NCBI RefSeq assembly: GCF_003628555.1
Contig: NZ_CP021731.1
Span: 2,852,001 to 2,916,000 of the forward strand
From: Azoarcus sp. DN11
Lineage (GTDB): Bacteria > Pseudomonadota > Gammaproteobacteria > Burkholderiales > Rhodocyclaceae
DNA: 64,000 nucleotides
Direction: 5' to 3'
This document shows, piece after piece, positions 18,131 through 28,803 of this stretch (its first letter is position 1; each line of letters opens with the position of its first letter). The notes beneath the pieces are model-generated. The model did not search any database, was not told where the DNA came from, and saw nothing but the letters and a program-made list of their open reading frames with translations. A program made the translations under genes and the position numbers.

Positions 18131-19561
18131 TCAGAAGTGCAGCGGGCGCTTGTCCACCGCGAGAGCCGCCTCATGCACCACCTCCGACAGCGTCGGGTGG
18201 GCGTGGCAGATCCGCGCCAGATCCTCGGAAGCGCCACCGAATTCCATCGCCACCACCGCCTCGGAAATCAGCTCGGAAGCATTGGCACCGATGATATGCA
18301 CGCCGAGGATGCGGTCGGTGCTGGCGTCGGCCAGCATCTTGACGAAGCCGGTCGGATCGCCGGAACCGAGCGCGCGGCCGTTCGCCATGAACGGGATCTT
18401 GCCCGCCCGATAAGCCACCCCCTCGGCCTTGAGCTGCTGCTCGGTCTTGCCGACCCACGCGATCTCGGGCGAGGTGTAGATGACGCCCGGGACGGTGTCC
18501 ATGTTGCAGTGGCCGGCCTGTCCCGCGATGATCTCGGCGACCATCACGCCCTCTTCCATCGCCTTGTGCGCGAGCATCGGGCCACGCACGACGTCGCCGA
18601 CCGCGAACACGTTCGGCAGGTTGGTCTTGCAGTGTCCATCGACCGCGATCTGGCCACGCTCATTGACGTTGAGGCCGATCGCCGCGGCATTCAGGCCCTC
18701 GGTATTCGGCACGCGGCCGACCGACACGATCAGCCGATCGCATTCGAGCTTTGCTTCCTTGCCGTCCTTGTCCGTATAGGCGAGCGACACGCCCTTCTTC
18801 GTCACCTTCGTCTCGCCGATGGTCACGCCGGTCTCGATCGCGAGCCCCTGCTTCTTGAAGACCTTCAGCGCCTCCTTGGCGACATCGACATCTGCGAAGG
18901 ACATGAAGTCCGGCAGCGCTTCGAGCACGGTCACTTCCGCGCCCAGGCGGCGCCACACCGAACCCATCTCCAGACCGATCACGCCGGCGCCAATCACGCC
19001 CAGCTTCTTCGGCACCGAGTCGAAATCCAGCGCACCGACGTTGTCGCAAACGATCTTGTTATCGACCGGGATGCCGGACAGGTGACGCGGCTTCGAGCCG
19101 GTCGCGATGATGACGTGCTTCGCCTCGATCGTCTCGTTGCCGACCTTGACGACATAACCCCCCGCACCCGCGCTCTCGAAGCTGCCGTGCCCGGCGAGGA
19201 AGGTCACCTTGTTCTTCTTGAACAGGCCCTTGATCCCCGTGGTGAGCTGGTCGACCACCTTGTCCTTGCGGGCGATCATCGTCGGCACGTCGATGCTCGC
19301 CTTGCCACCGAGCTTGATGCCCTGCCCTTCGAAGGAATGCTCCGCCTCCTCGAACAGATGCGAGGTGTGAAGCAGCGCCTTGGACGGAATGCAGCCCACG
19401 TTGAGGCAGGTTCCGCCGAGCCGGGGCTCGCCCTTCGGATCGGCATACGGGTTGGATTCGGCGCATGCCGTCTTGAAACCGAGTTGAGCAGCACGGATTG
19501 CCGCCACGTATCCGCCCGGGCCACCGCCAATGACGAGTACGTCGAATTGCTTGTCAGCCAT
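18131..19561 (-). CDS. lpdA: Dihydrolipoyl dehydrogenase (E3)
   Basis: FAD disulfide oxidoreductase that reoxidises dihydrolipoyl groups with NAD, here as E3 of the 2-oxoglutarate dehydrogenase complex. 476 residues: FAD-binding GGGPGG at 12-17, redox-active disulfide Cys52/Cys57 in [13 protein letters not shown], an NAD-binding [17 protein letters not shown] segment, and the C-terminal dimerisation domain with the catalytic His-Glu pair ([15 protein letters not shown]). It lies 80 bp after odhB with a strong terminator hairpin in between, so its expression probably depends on read-through or its own signal. Confidence 0.97.
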   Translation of the reverse strand: MADKQFDVLVIGGGPGGYVAAIRAAQLGFKTACAESNPYADPKGEPRLGGTCLNVGCIPSKALLHTSHLFEEAEHSFEGQGIKLGGKASIDVPTMIARKDKVVDQLTTGIKGLFKKNKVTFLAGHGSFESAGAGGYVVKVGNETIEAKHVIIATGSKPRHLSGIPVDNKIVCDNVGALDFDSVPKKLGVIGAGVIGLEMGSVWRRLGAEVTVLEALPDFMSFADVDVAKEALKVFKKQGLAIETGVTIGETKVTKKGVSLAYTDKDGKEAKLECDRLIVSVGRVPNTEGLNAAAIGLNVNERGQIAVDGHCKTNLPNVFAVGDVVRGPMLAHKAMEEGVMVAEIIAGQAGHCNMDTVPGVIYTSPEIAWVGKTEQQLKAEGVAYRAGKIPFMANGRALGSGDPTGFVKMLADASTDRILGVHIIGANASELISEAVVAMEFGGASEDLARICHAHPTLSEVVHEAALAVDKRPLHF

Positions 19562-19582
19562 TATTCTTGACTCCGAAAAAGG

Positions 19583-19631
19583 AAAAACGTGACGCCGCGC
19601 CGGGCGCTTGCGTCCCGGCGCGGCGTCACGT
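19583..19631 (-). terminator. Strong terminator hairpin between odhB and lpdA
   Basis: 18-base perfect arms (19587-19604 and 19614-19631, ACGTGACGCCGCGCCGGG and complement) with a nine-base loop. On the minus strand the stem runs directly into TTTTT (19587-19583). It sits inside what otherwise looks like one odhA-odhB-lpdA operon, 10 bases after the odhB stop. Confidence 0.88.
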
Positions 19632-19640
19632 GTGCGTGAA

Positions 19641-20825
19641 TTACACGTCGAGGATCAGGCGGGCCGGATCTTCCAGCGCTTCCTTCATCGTCACGAGGCC
19701 GAGCACGGCTTCGCGGCCGTCGATGATGCGATGGTCGTACGACATGGCCAGGTAGTTGATCGGACGGATCACGATCTGCCCGTTCTCGACCACCGGACGG
19801 TCCTTCGTCGCGTGGATGCCAAGGATGGCGGACTGCGGCGGGTTGATGATCGGCGTCGACAGCATGGAACCGAACACGCCACCGTTGGAGATCGAGAAGG
19901 TGCCACCCGAAAGCTCCTCCAGCGTCAGTTTGCCGTCCTTGGCCTTCTGACCGTACTCGGCGATCTTCTTCTCGATGTCGGCGATCGACATCTGATCCGC
20001 GTCGCGCAGGATCGGCACGACCAGGCCGCGCGGCGAACCGACGGCGATACCGATATCCACGTAGCCGTGGTAGACGATGTCGCTGCCATCGACCGACGCG
20101 TTCAGGATCGGGAACTTCTTCAGCGCGGCAACGGCAGCCTTGACGAAAAAGCCCATGAAGCCCAGGCGCACGCCATGTGCCTTCTCGAACTTGTCGCCGT
20201 ACTGCTTGCGCAGGGCCATCACCGGCGCCATGTTCACTTCGTTGAACGTGGTCAGGATGGCGTTCTCGTTCTTCGACTGGATCAGGCGCTCGGCGATGCG
20301 GGCGCGCAGACGGGTCATCGGGACGCGCTCTTCCGGACGCTCGCCCGTCAAGGCAAGCGGCGCGGGCGCAGCAGCGACTGCCGCCGGGCGCACCTGGGCA
20401 GCAACCGCGTCTTCCTTGGTCACGCGGCCACCACGGCCGGTGCCCGCCACATCCCCAGCAATAATGCCCTTCTCTTCGAGGATCTTGCGCGCTGCGGGGC
20501 TGGCCGTACCGGCTGCCGCCGCGGGCGCTGCAGCGGCGGGTGCCGCTGCCGGAGCGGGCGCCGCTGCAGCACCTGCCGCAGCCTTCGCTTCGGTGTCGAT
20601 CTGAGCGATCAGCTCGCCCGAGTTCACGTTGTCGCCGTTTGCCTTGATGATCTTCACGAGGACGCCGTCGGCGGGGGCCGGGATCTCGAGCACGACCTTG
20701 TCGGTTTCGATGTCGATCAGGTTCTCGTCGCGCGCGACGGCGTCCCCTTCCTTCTTGTGCCACGACACCAGCGTGGCTTCGGAGACGGATTCCGACAGTT
20801 GCGGCACTTTTACTTCGATCAGCAT
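19641..20825 (-). CDS. odhB: 2-oxoglutarate dehydrogenase E2, dihydrolipoyllysine succinyltransferase
   Basis: Core enzyme of the 2-oxoglutarate dehydrogenase complex, transferring the succinyl group to CoA. 394 residues: one lipoyl domain (1-75) with the lipoylated Lys43 in IETDKVVLE, a long Ala/Pro linker (about 82-105), a peripheral-subunit-binding domain ([13 protein letters not shown] then [13 protein letters not shown]), and the catalytic acyltransferase domain ending in [12 protein letters not shown] with His365 and Asp369. Starts 31 bp downstream of odhA on the same strand. One lipoyl domain is normal for the succinyl-type E2. Confidence 0.97.
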   Translation of the reverse strand: MLIEVKVPQLSESVSEATLVSWHKKEGDAVARDENLIDIETDKVVLEIPAPADGVLVKIIKANGDNVNSGELIAQIDTEAKAAAGAAAAPAPAAAPAAAAPAAAAGTASPAARKILEEKGIIAGDVAGTGRGGRVTKEDAVAAQVRPAAVAAAPAPLALTGERPEERVPMTRLRARIAERLIQSKNENAILTTFNEVNMAPVMALRKQYGDKFEKAHGVRLGFMGFFVKAAVAALKKFPILNASVDGSDIVYHGYVDIGIAVGSPRGLVVPILRDADQMSIADIEKKIAEYGQKAKDGKLTLEELSGGTFSISNGGVFGSMLSTPIINPPQSAILGIHATKDRPVVENGQIVIRPINYLAMSYDHRIIDGREAVLGLVTMKEALEDPARLILDV

Positions 20826-20856
20826 GTAAGGAACTCCCGATTGCTATATTTATTAG

Positions 20857-23703
20857 TTAGTTAGGCGATTGCTGCGTCGTGTCCTGAATCGGACCGAAGG
20901 CATTCTCGATGACGGCCTTCTGCTGCGCGTTGTGCTTCGCGTAGTAGCCGACCGCGGGCGATGCCGAGGCAGGACGGCTGACAAGCAGCAGGCGGCGCTT
21001 GCCGAGCACGTTCACGAGGTGCTGGCGCGAGGCGAGCCAGTACCATGCACCCTGGTTGCGCGGCTCTTCCTGGCACCACACTACTTCCTTGGCGTTCGGG
21101 AACTGGTTGATCGCCGCGGCGAAGGCTTCCGTCGGGAACGGGTAGATCTGTTCGATGCGGACGAGCGCCGTATCGGTGATCTTGTTCTCGCGACGATGCG
21201 CGAGCAGTTCGTAATAGATCTTGCCCTGGCACAGCACGACGCGCTTGACCTTCTTCGGATCGAGTTTCTCGACCTCCGGGATCACGGTCTGGAAGCTGCC
21301 GTTCGCCAGTTCGTCGATCGTCGAGACCGCTTCCTTGTGACGCAGCAGCGACTTCGGCGTGACGATGATCAGCGGCTTGCGCAACTTGCGCACCATCTGG
21401 CGACGCAACAGGTGGAAGATCTGCGCCGGCGTGGTCGGCACGCACATCTGCCAGTTGTTTTCCGCTGCGAGGCTCATGAAACGCTCCGGACGGCACGACG
21501 AGTGCTCCGGTCCCTGGCCCTCGTAGCCGTGCGGCAGCATCATCACGAGTCCGCTCAGACGGCCCCACTTCGCCTCGCCGGAGCTGATGAACTGGTCGAT
21601 GACGACCTGAGCGCCGTTCACGAAATCGCCGAATTGAGCTTCCCATACGACGAGCTCGTTCGGTTCGGTGGTCGAATATCCGTACTCGAACGCCAGCACC
21701 GCCTCTTCCGACAACACGGAATCGAAGCTCTGGAAGCCAGCCTGGCCTTCCTGGATATGGTCGAGCGGCTTGTAGATGCCCTCGTCCCAACGCTCGCGCT
21801 TCTGATCATGCAGAACGGCATGGCGATGGAAGAAGGTGCCGCGCCCCACGTCCTCGCCGGAGAGCCGAACGCGATAGCCCTGCGCAAGCAGGCTGGCGTA
21901 GGCGAGGTTCTCGCCCATGCCCCAGTCGAGCGGCAGTTCGCCGCGCGCCATCGCGGCGCGGTCGTCGATGATCTTCTTGACCCGCGAATGCAGCGCAAAG
22001 GTCGACGGAATCGTCGACAGGCGCTCACCCAGGCGCTTGACTTCAGGCACCGGGATGGCCGTGACGGCTGCGTCGGTATACGGCTTCTTCAGGAACGGCG
22101 TCCAGTCCACCGAGAACTGGCGGTTATGTCCCGGCAATACCGGGTTCGACAGCAGCTCGCCGCGATCCAGGTGCTCGCGGTACTCGGCGATGATGCGATC
22201 GGGTTCGTCGGTCTTGCAGGTGCCTTCGGTGACCAGGCGATCCGCGTAAAGCTTGCGCGTGCCCGGGTGCTTGTGGATGGTCCGATACATCAGCGGCTGC
22301 GTCACCATCGGCTCGTCCTGCTCGTTGTGGCCGAGCTTGCGGAAGCAGATGATGTCGATGACGACATCCTTCTTGAATTCCTGGCGGAATTCGACCGCGA
22401 GTTTCGTCACGAACGCGACAGCTTCGGGATCATCGCCGTTCACATGGAAAATCGGCGCTTCGACCATCTTGAAGAGGTCGGTGCAATACAGCGAGCTGCG
22501 GTAGTCACGCGGATCGGAGGTCGTGAAGCCGATCTGGTTGTTGATGACGATGTGGATCGTGCCGCCCGTTCCGTAGCCGCGCGTCTGGGAGAAGTTCAGC
22601 ATCTCCTGGTTCACGCCCTGGCCGGCGACCGCCGCGTCACCGTGGATGAGCACGGGGATGACCTGGCTCTTGCTTTCGTCGCTGCGCCGGACCTGGCGGG
22701 CATACACCGAACCTTCGACCACCGGGTTGATGATCTCGAGGTGGGACGGATTGAACGCCAGCGCCAGGTGCATCGGCCCGCCCTGGGTCATGACGTCGCT
22801 GGAGAAACCCATGTGATACTTGACGTCGCCGGCGGTCAGATCGGCAGCAGCCTTGCCTTCGAACTCCGAGAACAGCATCGACGGCGACTTGCCCAGCGTA
22901 TTCACGAGCACGTTGAGACGGCCGCGGTGCGCCATGCCGATGACGACTTCCTGCGCACCGAGCCCGCCGGCGACGTTGATCAGCTCGTCCATCGCGACGA
23001 TCGCCGATTCGCCCCCCTCGAGCGAGAAGCGCTTCTGGCCGACATACTTCGTGTGCAGGTAGCGCTCGAGCGTTTCAGCGGCGGTGACGCGCTCAAGAAT
23101 GCGCTTCTTCTTCGCCACGTCGTAACGCGGCGTCGCACGCACGCTTTCGAGACGGGCCTGGATCCAGCGCTTCTGCGCGATCTCGGAGATGTACATGTAC
23201 TCCGAGCCGACCGCGCCGCAATAGGTCTGGCGCACGGCCTCGAGGATCTCGCGCAGGGTCGCGTGATCGGTCGAGAAACCGTGGAAGGAGCCGGTGTTGA
23301 AGCTGCGCGAGAGGTCAGCTTCGGTAAATCCGTAATAGGACGGTTCAAGCTCGGCGATATGCGGGCGCTCGGTCCGGCGCAGCGGATCGAGGTTCGCCCA
23401 GCGGTTGCCAAGGAAGCGGTAAGCGTTGATCAGTTGCAGCGTGCTGACCTGGCGCCGGTCGTCGCCTTCCGGCTTCACGGAGCGCACCGGGCCGCGTTTG
23501 GCCATTTCCGCGAAGGCCGCGATCACCGGGCCATGCGCCACGTCGCGCAGTGCGGCACCGCTCTGCGCCTGCAGATTGTCAAAGTATTCACGCCACGATT
23601 CGGACACCGACGCGGGATCCGAAAGGTAATTCTCATAGAGCTCCTCGATGAACGGCGCATTGCTGCCGAACAAATGAGAAGTCGCCTTTTTCTGAGTCGT
23701 CAT
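20857..23703 (-). CDS. odhA: 2-oxoglutarate dehydrogenase E1 component
   Basis: Thiamine-diphosphate enzyme that decarboxylates 2-oxoglutarate and loads succinyl on E2 lipoate. 948 residues (E. coli SucA 933). Visible family elements: N-terminal E2-contact segment (FIEELYENYLSDPASVSESWREYF), ThDP-binding region GDAAVAGQGVNQEMLNFSQ with VINNQIGFTTS, GEDVGRGTFFHRHAV, and LPHGYEGQGPEHSSCRPERF. It follows gltA, but a terminator lies between them, and odhB is immediately downstream. Confidence 0.98.
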   Translation of the reverse strand: MTTQKKATSHLFGSNAPFIEELYENYLSDPASVSESWREYFDNLQAQSGAALRDVAHGPVIAAFAEMAKRGPVRSVKPEGDDRRQVSTLQLINAYRFLGNRWANLDPLRRTERPHIAELEPSYYGFTEADLSRSFNTGSFHGFSTDHATLREILEAVRQTYCGAVGSEYMYISEIAQKRWIQARLESVRATPRYDVAKKKRILERVTAAETLERYLHTKYVGQKRFSLEGGESAIVAMDELINVAGGLGAQEVVIGMAHRGRLNVLVNTLGKSPSMLFSEFEGKAAADLTAGDVKYHMGFSSDVMTQGGPMHLALAFNPSHLEIINPVVEGSVYARQVRRSDESKSQVIPVLIHGDAAVAGQGVNQEMLNFSQTRGYGTGGTIHIVINNQIGFTTSDPRDYRSSLYCTDLFKMVEAPIFHVNGDDPEAVAFVTKLAVEFRQEFKKDVVIDIICFRKLGHNEQDEPMVTQPLMYRTIHKHPGTRKLYADRLVTEGTCKTDEPDRIIAEYREHLDRGELLSNPVLPGHNRQFSVDWTPFLKKPYTDAAVTAIPVPEVKRLGERLSTIPSTFALHSRVKKIIDDRAAMARGELPLDWGMGENLAYASLLAQGYRVRLSGEDVGRGTFFHRHAVLHDQKRERWDEGIYKPLDHIQEGQAGFQSFDSVLSEEAVLAFEYGYSTTEPNELVVWEAQFGDFVNGAQVVIDQFISSGEAKWGRLSGLVMMLPHGYEGQGPEHSSCRPERFMSLAAENNWQMCVPTTPAQIFHLLRRQMVRKLRKPLIIVTPKSLLRHKEAVSTIDELANGSFQTVIPEVEKLDPKKVKRVVLCQGKIYYELLAHRRENKITDTALVRIEQIYPFPTEAFAAAINQFPNAKEVVWCQEEPRNQGAWYWLASRQHLVNVLGKRRLLLVSRPASASPAVGYYAKHNAQQKAVIENAFGPIQDTTQQSPN

Positions 23704-23771
23704 TGTGATGCCACCTGTAGTCTTGTTGCTCTGCTTGGGCTATTCGACGCTAAAGCCCGGCGTCTCCGAAC

Positions 23772-23805
23772 AAAAACGGGATGGCCGCGTCGAACGACCA
23801 TCCCG
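23772..23805 (-). terminator. Rho-independent terminator downstream of gltA
   Basis: Inverted repeat CGGGATGG (23777-23784) / CCATCCCG (23798-23805). On the minus strand it is followed by TTTTT (23776-23772). It lies 45 bp after the gltA stop, in the 147-bp gap before odhA. Confidence 0.82.
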
Positions 23806-23850
23806 CGGAGCTCACAGCCGGGATTCTCTCCCGCCCCTGGTCAGCATCTC

Positions 23851-25146
23851 TTACGGACGCTGAGCCAGTTCCGGCACATTACGGCGCGCCGCGCCGATAT
23901 ACAGCTGGCGCGGACGCCCGATCTTGTATTCCGGATCGGTGATCATTTCTTCCCACTGGGTGATCCAGCCGACCGTGCGGGCAAGCGCGAAAATGCAGGT
24001 GAACATCGACGTCGGGATGCCGAGGGCCTTCTGCACGATACCCGAGTAGAAGTCGACGTTCGGATACAGCTTCTTCTCGACGAAATACTCGTCTTCGAGC
24101 GCGATCTTCTCGAGTTCCTTCGCCAGCTTGAACAGGCGGTCGTTCTCGAGGCCCAGTTCCCCGAGCACATCGGCGCAGACCTTGCCCATGAGCTTCGCAC
24201 GCGGGTCGAAGTTCTTGTACACGCGGTGGCCGAAGCCCATCAGCTTGAAGCTGTCATTCTTGTCCTTGGCACGCTTGATGTACTCGCCGACGCGCGACAC
24301 GTCGCCGATTTCCTCCAGCATGTTCAGGCAGGCTTCGTTCGCACCACCGTGCGCCGGGCCCCACAGGCAGGCGATGCCCGCCGAGATGCACGCGAACGGG
24401 TTGGCGCCCGAGGAACCCGCGAGGCGGACCGTCGAGGTCGAGGCGTTCTGCTCGTGATCGGCGTGGAGCGTGAAGATGACGTCGAGCGCACGCACCAGGA
24501 CCGGGTTCGGCTCGTACTTCTCGCACGGCGTGCCGAACATCATGTGCATGAAGTTCGCCGTGTAGTCGAGATCGTTGCGCGGATACATGAACGGCTGGCC
24601 CATGTTGTACTTGTAGGCCATCGCCACGATCGTCGGCAGCTTCGCGATCAGCCGGTTGATCGAGATGTTGCGGTGCGCTGCATCCGAGAAATCCAGCGCG
24701 TCGTGGTAGAACGCCGACAGCGCGCCCACGACGCCGACCATGACCGCCATCGGATGCGCATCGCGACGGAAGCCCGTGTAGAACTTCGTCATCTGGTCGT
24801 GCAGCATCGTGTGGTTCTTGATCGTCGTCTCGAACTCGGTCTTCTGCGTGGCGTTCGGCAGGTCGCCATTCTTCAGGAGATAGGCGACTTCCAGGAAGTT
24901 GCACTTCTCGGCCAGTTGCTCGATGGGATAACCGCGATACAGCAGCTCGCCCTTGTCACCGTCGATGAAGGTAATCGTAGACTTGCAGCTCGCGGTCGAA
25001 AGAAACCCGGAGTCATAGGTGAAGAGACCGGTTTTGGCGCCCAGCGTGCGGATGTCGATGACATCATTGCCATGGGTGCCGGTCATCACCGGGAATTCGA
25101 CGGTCTTGCCATCGACGGTAAGCGATGCGGTGCGTTCAGTGCTCAT
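23851..25146 (-). CDS. gltA: Citrate synthase (type II)
   Basis: Condenses oxaloacetate and acetyl-CoA. 431 residues, as for the hexameric, NADH-sensitive type II enzymes of Gram-negative bacteria (E. coli 427). Catalytic regions present: [16 protein letters not shown] (His), [18 protein letters not shown] (His), and [15 protein letters not shown] containing the catalytic Asp. The N-terminal small beta domain with the Thr/Ser-rich start ([19 protein letters not shown]) is also type II. Start at 25146 chosen over an upstream in-frame reading that would run into sdhE. Follows sdhE by 62 bp. Confidence 0.97.
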   Translation of the reverse strand: MSTERTASLTVDGKTVEFPVMTGTHGNDVIDIRTLGAKTGLFTYDSGFLSTASCKSTITFIDGDKGELLYRGYPIEQLAEKCNFLEVAYLLKNGDLPNATQKTEFETTIKNHTMLHDQMTKFYTGFRRDAHPMAVMVGVVGALSAFYHDALDFSDAAHRNISINRLIAKLPTIVAMAYKYNMGQPFMYPRNDLDYTANFMHMMFGTPCEKYEPNPVLVRALDVIFTLHADHEQNASTSTVRLAGSSGANPFACISAGIACLWGPAHGGANEACLNMLEEIGDVSRVGEYIKRAKDKNDSFKLMGFGHRVYKNFDPRAKLMGKVCADVLGELGLENDRLFKLAKELEKIALEDEYFVEKKLYPNVDFYSGIVQKALGIPTSMFTCIFALARTVGWITQWEEMITDPEYKIGRPRQLYIGAARRNVPELAQRP

Positions 25147-25208
25147 AGGTCGTCCCTTATGCGTGCCCGTATTAACTACTTGCTCCCTGTAATGACCGCC
25201 CTGCCGAG

Positions 25209-25445
25209 TCAACCCTGACTCAGCAGGCCGATCATCTCTTTCCAGCGATCGACCTCGCACGGATTGCTGCCATTGACCATGGCCCACAGCTCATGGTCCT
25301 CGCAGCGCAGCAAATCCTCGAGGTCCGCCAATTGACCGTCCGTGAGGCGGTCAAAGTCCCTTTCCAGAAAACGTGCGAAGACAAGGTCGAGCTCCAGAAG
25401 AGCCCGACGGCATTGCCAGCGCACGCGTCCCCGGTTGATGCTCAT
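25209..25445 (-). CDS. sdhE: Succinate dehydrogenase flavinylation factor SdhE (CptB/DUF339)
   Basis: Small cytoplasmic assembly factor that promotes covalent attachment of FAD to SdhA. 78 residues, with R-G family start [21 protein letters not shown]. The usual RGxxE element is less clear here ([16 protein letters not shown]), but the helical pattern [30 protein letters not shown] and a C-terminal W-x-E-M is typical. ATG overlaps the sdhB stop (ATGA). Position between sdhB and gltA is the common betaproteobacterial arrangement. Confidence 0.92.
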   Translation of the reverse strand: MSINRGRVRWQCRRALLELDLVFARFLERDFDRLTDGQLADLEDLLRCEDHELWAMVNGSNPCEVDRWKEMIGLLSQG

Positions 25446-26152
25446 ACTGCGCGGCTGACCATCATGTCCTTGATCTTGCCGATCGCGCGCGTCGGATTCA
25501 GACTCTTCGGACACACATCGACACAGTTCATGATGGTGTGGCAGCGGAACAAGCGATACGGATCCTCGAGGTTGTCGAGGCGTTCGCTGGTCGCCTCGTC
25601 GCGCGTGTCGGCGAGGAAACGGTACGCCGCGAGCAGCCCCGCCGGCCCGACGAACTTGTCCGGGTTCCACCAGAACGACGGGCAGGACGTCGAGCAGCAC
25701 GCGCACAGGATGCACTCGTACAGGCCGTTGAGTTCCTCGCGGTCTTCAGGCGATTGCAGGCGCTCGCGCTCGGGTGCCGGCGTGTCGTTGATCAGGTACG
25801 GCTTGATCGAGTGGTATTGCTTGAAGAACTGGGTCATGTCCACGATCAGGTCGCGGATCACGGGCAGCCCGGGCAGGGGGCGCAGCACGATGGGCTGCGG
25901 CAGGCTGTCGATGTCGGTGAGGCACGCGAGACGGTTCTTGCCGTTGACGTTCATTGCGTCGGAACCGCAAACGCCTTCGCGGCAGGAACGGCGGAAGGAC
26001 AGCGAATCGTCCTTCGACTTCAGGCGAACCAACGCGTCGAGCAGCTTCTTGTCCGACGGCTCCAGTTCGAGAGTGTAGTCCTGCATGTACGGCTTGTCGT
26101 CCTTGTCCGGATCGTAGCGGTACATCTTCAATTGAATGGTGCGCTTGCTCAT
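25442..26152 (-). CDS. sdhB: Succinate dehydrogenase iron-sulfur subunit
   Basis: Electron-transfer subunit of complex II. 236 residues: [2Fe-2S] ligands in SCREGVCGSDAM with the fourth Cys in NGKNRLAC; [4Fe-4S] ligands in CILCACC and later CP; [3Fe-4S] ligands in CPS, CHTIMNC and VDVCPK. The start MSKRTIQLKMYRYDPDKDD is taken at 26152. A longer in-frame reading would add 19 residues overlapping the sdhA stop. 19-bp gap to sdhA. Confidence 0.97.
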   Translation of the reverse strand: MSKRTIQLKMYRYDPDKDDKPYMQDYTLELEPSDKKLLDALVRLKSKDDSLSFRRSCREGVCGSDAMNVNGKNRLACLTDIDSLPQPIVLRPLPGLPVIRDLIVDMTQFFKQYHSIKPYLINDTPAPERERLQSPEDREELNGLYECILCACCSTSCPSFWWNPDKFVGPAGLLAAYRFLADTRDEATSERLDNLEDPYRLFRCHTIMNCVDVCPKSLNPTRAIGKIKDMMVSRAV

Positions 26153-26171
26153 TTCAATATTTCTCCCGCGC

Positions 26172-27965
26172 TCAATAGGTGCGCTTTGCGAGCGCAATCG
26201 GGTCCACATCCTGCGACAACGGCTGCATCGTCACCGGCTTGTATTCGAGCCGGTTTCCGTCTCTGAACCACAAGGTGTGCTTGAGCCATTCATTGTCATT
26301 GCGGCCGTTGGGGAATTCCGCCGTATCCGGGGCGTCGTCGCGCACGTGGGCGCCGCGGGATTCCTTCCGCGCCTCGGCCGACACCATGGTCGCCTTCGCG
26401 ACTTCGATCAGGTTGTCGAGTTCGAGCGCTTCGGTGCGTGCAGTATTCCAGACCTTCGACTTGTCCTTGATCTCGGTGCGCTTCGAGCGTTCGGCCACGT
26501 CGAGGATGGCGGCGGCGCCTTCCTTCAGCAGCTTGTCGAAACGGAACACGCCCGCGTGCTTCTGCATCGTGCGACGCATTTCGAGGCCCACATCGAACAC
26601 GCTTTCGCCATTGGTCTGCCCCTCGAGGCGCGCCAGACGCGCGAGCGAGACATCGGCGGCGTCGGCCGGCAGCGGCTTGAGGCTGAGGTTGCCACTGCTC
26701 AGATCCTCGACGACCGACTCGCCGGCCGATTTACCGAACACCAGCAGGTCGAGCAGCGAGTTGGTGCCGAGACGGTTGGCGCCGTGCACCGATGCGCAGG
26801 CACATTCGCCCGCCGCGTAGAAGCCGGTGACCGGGGCGTTCGGGTTGCCGTTCTTCGGCGCGACGACCTGGCCCTTGTAGTTGGTCGGGATGCCACCCAT
26901 CTGGTAATGCGCCGTCGGCACGACCGGGATGGGCGCCTTGATCGGGTCCACGCCGGCAAACTGGATCGAGATTTCGCGAATGCCGGGCAGGCGCTTCATG
27001 ATCGTTTCGGGCGACAGGTGCGTGATGTCCAGCAGCACGTGATCCTTGTCGGGTCCGCAGCCGCGGCCCTCGTTGATCTCGGTGACCATCGAACGCGAAA
27101 CGACGTCGCGCGACGCGAGGTCCTTCAGGTTCGGCGCATAACGCTCCATGAAGCGCTCGCCGGACCCGTTGCGCAGGATTCCGCCTTCACCGCGCACGCC
27201 TTCGGTGATCAGCACTCCCGCGCCGAACACACCGGTCGGGTGGAATTGCCAGAATTCCATGTCCTCGAGCGGAACGCCGGCGCGCGCCGCCATCCCCAGA
27301 CCGTCGCCGGTATTGATGAACGCGTTCGTCGAGCTGTGGAAGATGCGGCCCGCACCACCGGTCGCGAAGATCGTCGCCTTGGCATGGAAGATCGAGACTT
27401 CGCCCGTTTCCATTTCCAGCGCGGTCACGCCCAGGACGTCGCCGTCCGCGTTGCGGATCAGGTCGAGCGCCATCCACTCCACGAAGAACTGCGTATTGGC
27501 GCGGACGTTGCGCTGATACAGCGCATGCAGCATCGCGTGGCCCGTGCGGTCGGCCGCGGCACAGGAGCGCGAAACCGGCGACTTGCCGTAGTTCTGCGAG
27601 TGGCCGCCGAACGGACGCTGATAGATCTTGCCGTTGTCGGTGCGGTCGAACGGCATGCCGTAATGCTCGAGCTCGACGACAACCTCGTTCGCCTTGCGGC
27701 ACATGAATTCGATGGCATCCTGGTCGCCCAGCCAGTCCGACCCCTTGACGGTGTCGTACATGTGCCAGTGCCAGTTGTCCTCGGTGGAGTTCCCGAGCGA
27801 CGCCGCGACGCCACCCTGGGCTGCCACGGTGTGCGAACGGGTCGGGAAGACCTTGGTCAGCACGGCCGTCTTCAGGCCGGCTTCGGAAAGTTGCAGGGCC
27901 GCACGCAGGCCGGCACCGCCGGCGCCAACGATAACTGCGTCAAAAGTACGCTTAGCGACAGTCAC
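26172..27965 (-). CDS. sdhA: Succinate dehydrogenase flavoprotein subunit
   Basis: Oxidises succinate to fumarate with covalently bound FAD. 597 residues from GTG ([20 protein letters not shown]): FAD-binding GAGGAGL, the flavin-linked His region [13 protein letters not shown], and the substrate-site segments [23 protein letters not shown] and [13 protein letters not shown]. The start is decided by the ribosome-binding sequence GGAGG (27978-27974). It lies eight bases before the GTG at 27965, but only two before the GTG at 27971 and beside the TTG at 27980, so 27965 is the best-placed codon. Gap to the sdhD stop is 2 bp. Confidence 0.95.
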   Translation of the reverse strand: MTVAKRTFDAVIVGAGGAGLRAALQLSEAGLKTAVLTKVFPTRSHTVAAQGGVAASLGNSTEDNWHWHMYDTVKGSDWLGDQDAIEFMCRKANEVVVELEHYGMPFDRTDNGKIYQRPFGGHSQNYGKSPVSRSCAAADRTGHAMLHALYQRNVRANTQFFVEWMALDLIRNADGDVLGVTALEMETGEVSIFHAKATIFATGGAGRIFHSSTNAFINTGDGLGMAARAGVPLEDMEFWQFHPTGVFGAGVLITEGVRGEGGILRNGSGERFMERYAPNLKDLASRDVVSRSMVTEINEGRGCGPDKDHVLLDITHLSPETIMKRLPGIREISIQFAGVDPIKAPIPVVPTAHYQMGGIPTNYKGQVVAPKNGNPNAPVTGFYAAGECACASVHGANRLGTNSLLDLLVFGKSAGESVVEDLSSGNLSLKPLPADAADVSLARLARLEGQTNGESVFDVGLEMRRTMQKHAGVFRFDKLLKEGAAAILDVAERSKRTEIKDKSKVWNTARTEALELDNLIEVAKATMVSAEARKESRGAHVRDDAPDTAEFPNGRNDNEWLKHTLWFRDGNRLEYKPVTMQPLSQDVDPIALAKRTY

Positions 27966-27967
27966 GC

Positions 27968-28315
27968 TCACAGCCTCCAAAGAATCTGGGCAGCCCAGCC
28001 GGCGTAGCCGACGAGCACGAAGATCGTTACAAGATGCAGCGCCAGGCGGACACCGACCGGCTTGATGTAATCCATGAAGATGTCACGCACCCCGATCCAG
28101 GCGTGATAGAAGAGCGCCAGGAAGAAGAGGAAGGCGAAGAAGCGGACGAGACCGTTGCGGAACAGGCCGGACCACGTCTGATAGGTCATTTCCGGCAGAC
28201 CCAGGGCAGCCGCGGCAAACAGGATGGTGAAAATCACCATGAACAGAGCCGTCGCACGCTGCGCGATCCAATCGCGCAGACCATAATGAGCGCCCACGAC
28301 GATACGCTTTACCAT
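27968..28315 (-). CDS. sdhD: Succinate dehydrogenase membrane anchor subunit SdhD
   Basis: 115-residue membrane anchor with three hydrophobic segments (about 22-42, 57-76, 88-110). It contributes to quinone binding and the heme b pocket. [16 protein letters not shown] after the second segment matches the SdhD family, including the histidine near heme. The ATG lies inside the last codons of sdhC (7-bp overlap). Operon sdhC-sdhD-sdhA-sdhB-sdhE. Confidence 0.95.
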   Translation of the reverse strand: MVKRIVVGAHYGLRDWIAQRATALFMVIFTILFAAAALGLPEMTYQTWSGLFRNGLVRFFAFLFFLALFYHAWIGVRDIFMDYIKPVGVRLALHLVTIFVLVGYAGWAAQILWRL

Positions 28316-28698
28316 AGCTTCACCCCAATGATCACGGTCAGCGCAATGCTGACTCCCAGCACGATGCGCGAGCTGTTACGGGCCGACTGGAGGTCGATGC
28401 CCTTGTGAAGATCGAGCAGAAGGAAACGGATGCCGGCGCAGAAGTGATGCATGTAGGCCCACAGGAGCCCCAGCAAGAGAAGCTTGACGAGAGGATTACC
28501 GACAACACCCTTGTACGCCGCAAACGACTCCGCCGATCCAAGGCTGCGATCCAGCAGGTACAGCAGGAACGGCAACATCAGGAACAGCCCCACCCCGCTG
28601 ACCCGATGGAGAATGGAAACGATACCCGGCAGCGGGAGCCGGATTTCGTGCAGCGCCAGGAATTTGGGCCGCTGCTTGCGCGCTATGGCTTCTGACAT
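28309..28698 (-). CDS. sdhC: Succinate dehydrogenase cytochrome b556 subunit SdhC
   Basis: 129-residue heme b membrane subunit with three hydrophobic segments. The signature RPKFLALHEIRLPLPGIVSILHRVSGV (with the conserved S-x-x-H-R quinone/heme region) sits near the N-terminus, and HHFCAGIRFLLLD contains the axial heme histidine. First gene of the sdh operon. A TATAAT on the minus strand lies about 66 bp upstream of its ATG. Confidence 0.96.
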   Translation of the reverse strand: MSEAIARKQRPKFLALHEIRLPLPGIVSILHRVSGVGLFLMLPFLLYLLDRSLGSAESFAAYKGVVGNPLVKLLLLGLLWAYMHHFCAGIRFLLLDLHKGIDLQSARNSSRIVLGVSIALTVIIGVKLW

Positions 28699-28763
28699 AT
28701 TGTTTTACCCCTAGATGAGCGACGGTTGCCCGCCGCGGTTCTCCCAACTTGTAAAGCGCGAGA

Positions 28764-28769
28764 ATTATA
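28764..28769 (-). promoter_or_regulatory. Putative -10 element of the sdhCDAB operon
   Basis: A perfect TATAAT reads on the minus strand at 28769-28764, in the 105-bp gap between gntR and sdhC. No good -35 is visible at 16-18 bases, which would fit an activator- or regulator-dependent promoter. Weak as a stand-alone call. Confidence 0.4.
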
Positions 28770-28803
28770 TACGCGGAAACCCTTACATCCGCCGGCTCGC
28801 CGA

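Noticed and set aside
20869..25218. Very long plus-strand open frame (about 1450 codons) opposite odhA and gltA
   Set aside because: It is antisense to two well-conserved genes, rich in Arg/His/Ala/Asp with no domain. Long antisense frames are expected from GC-rich third positions.
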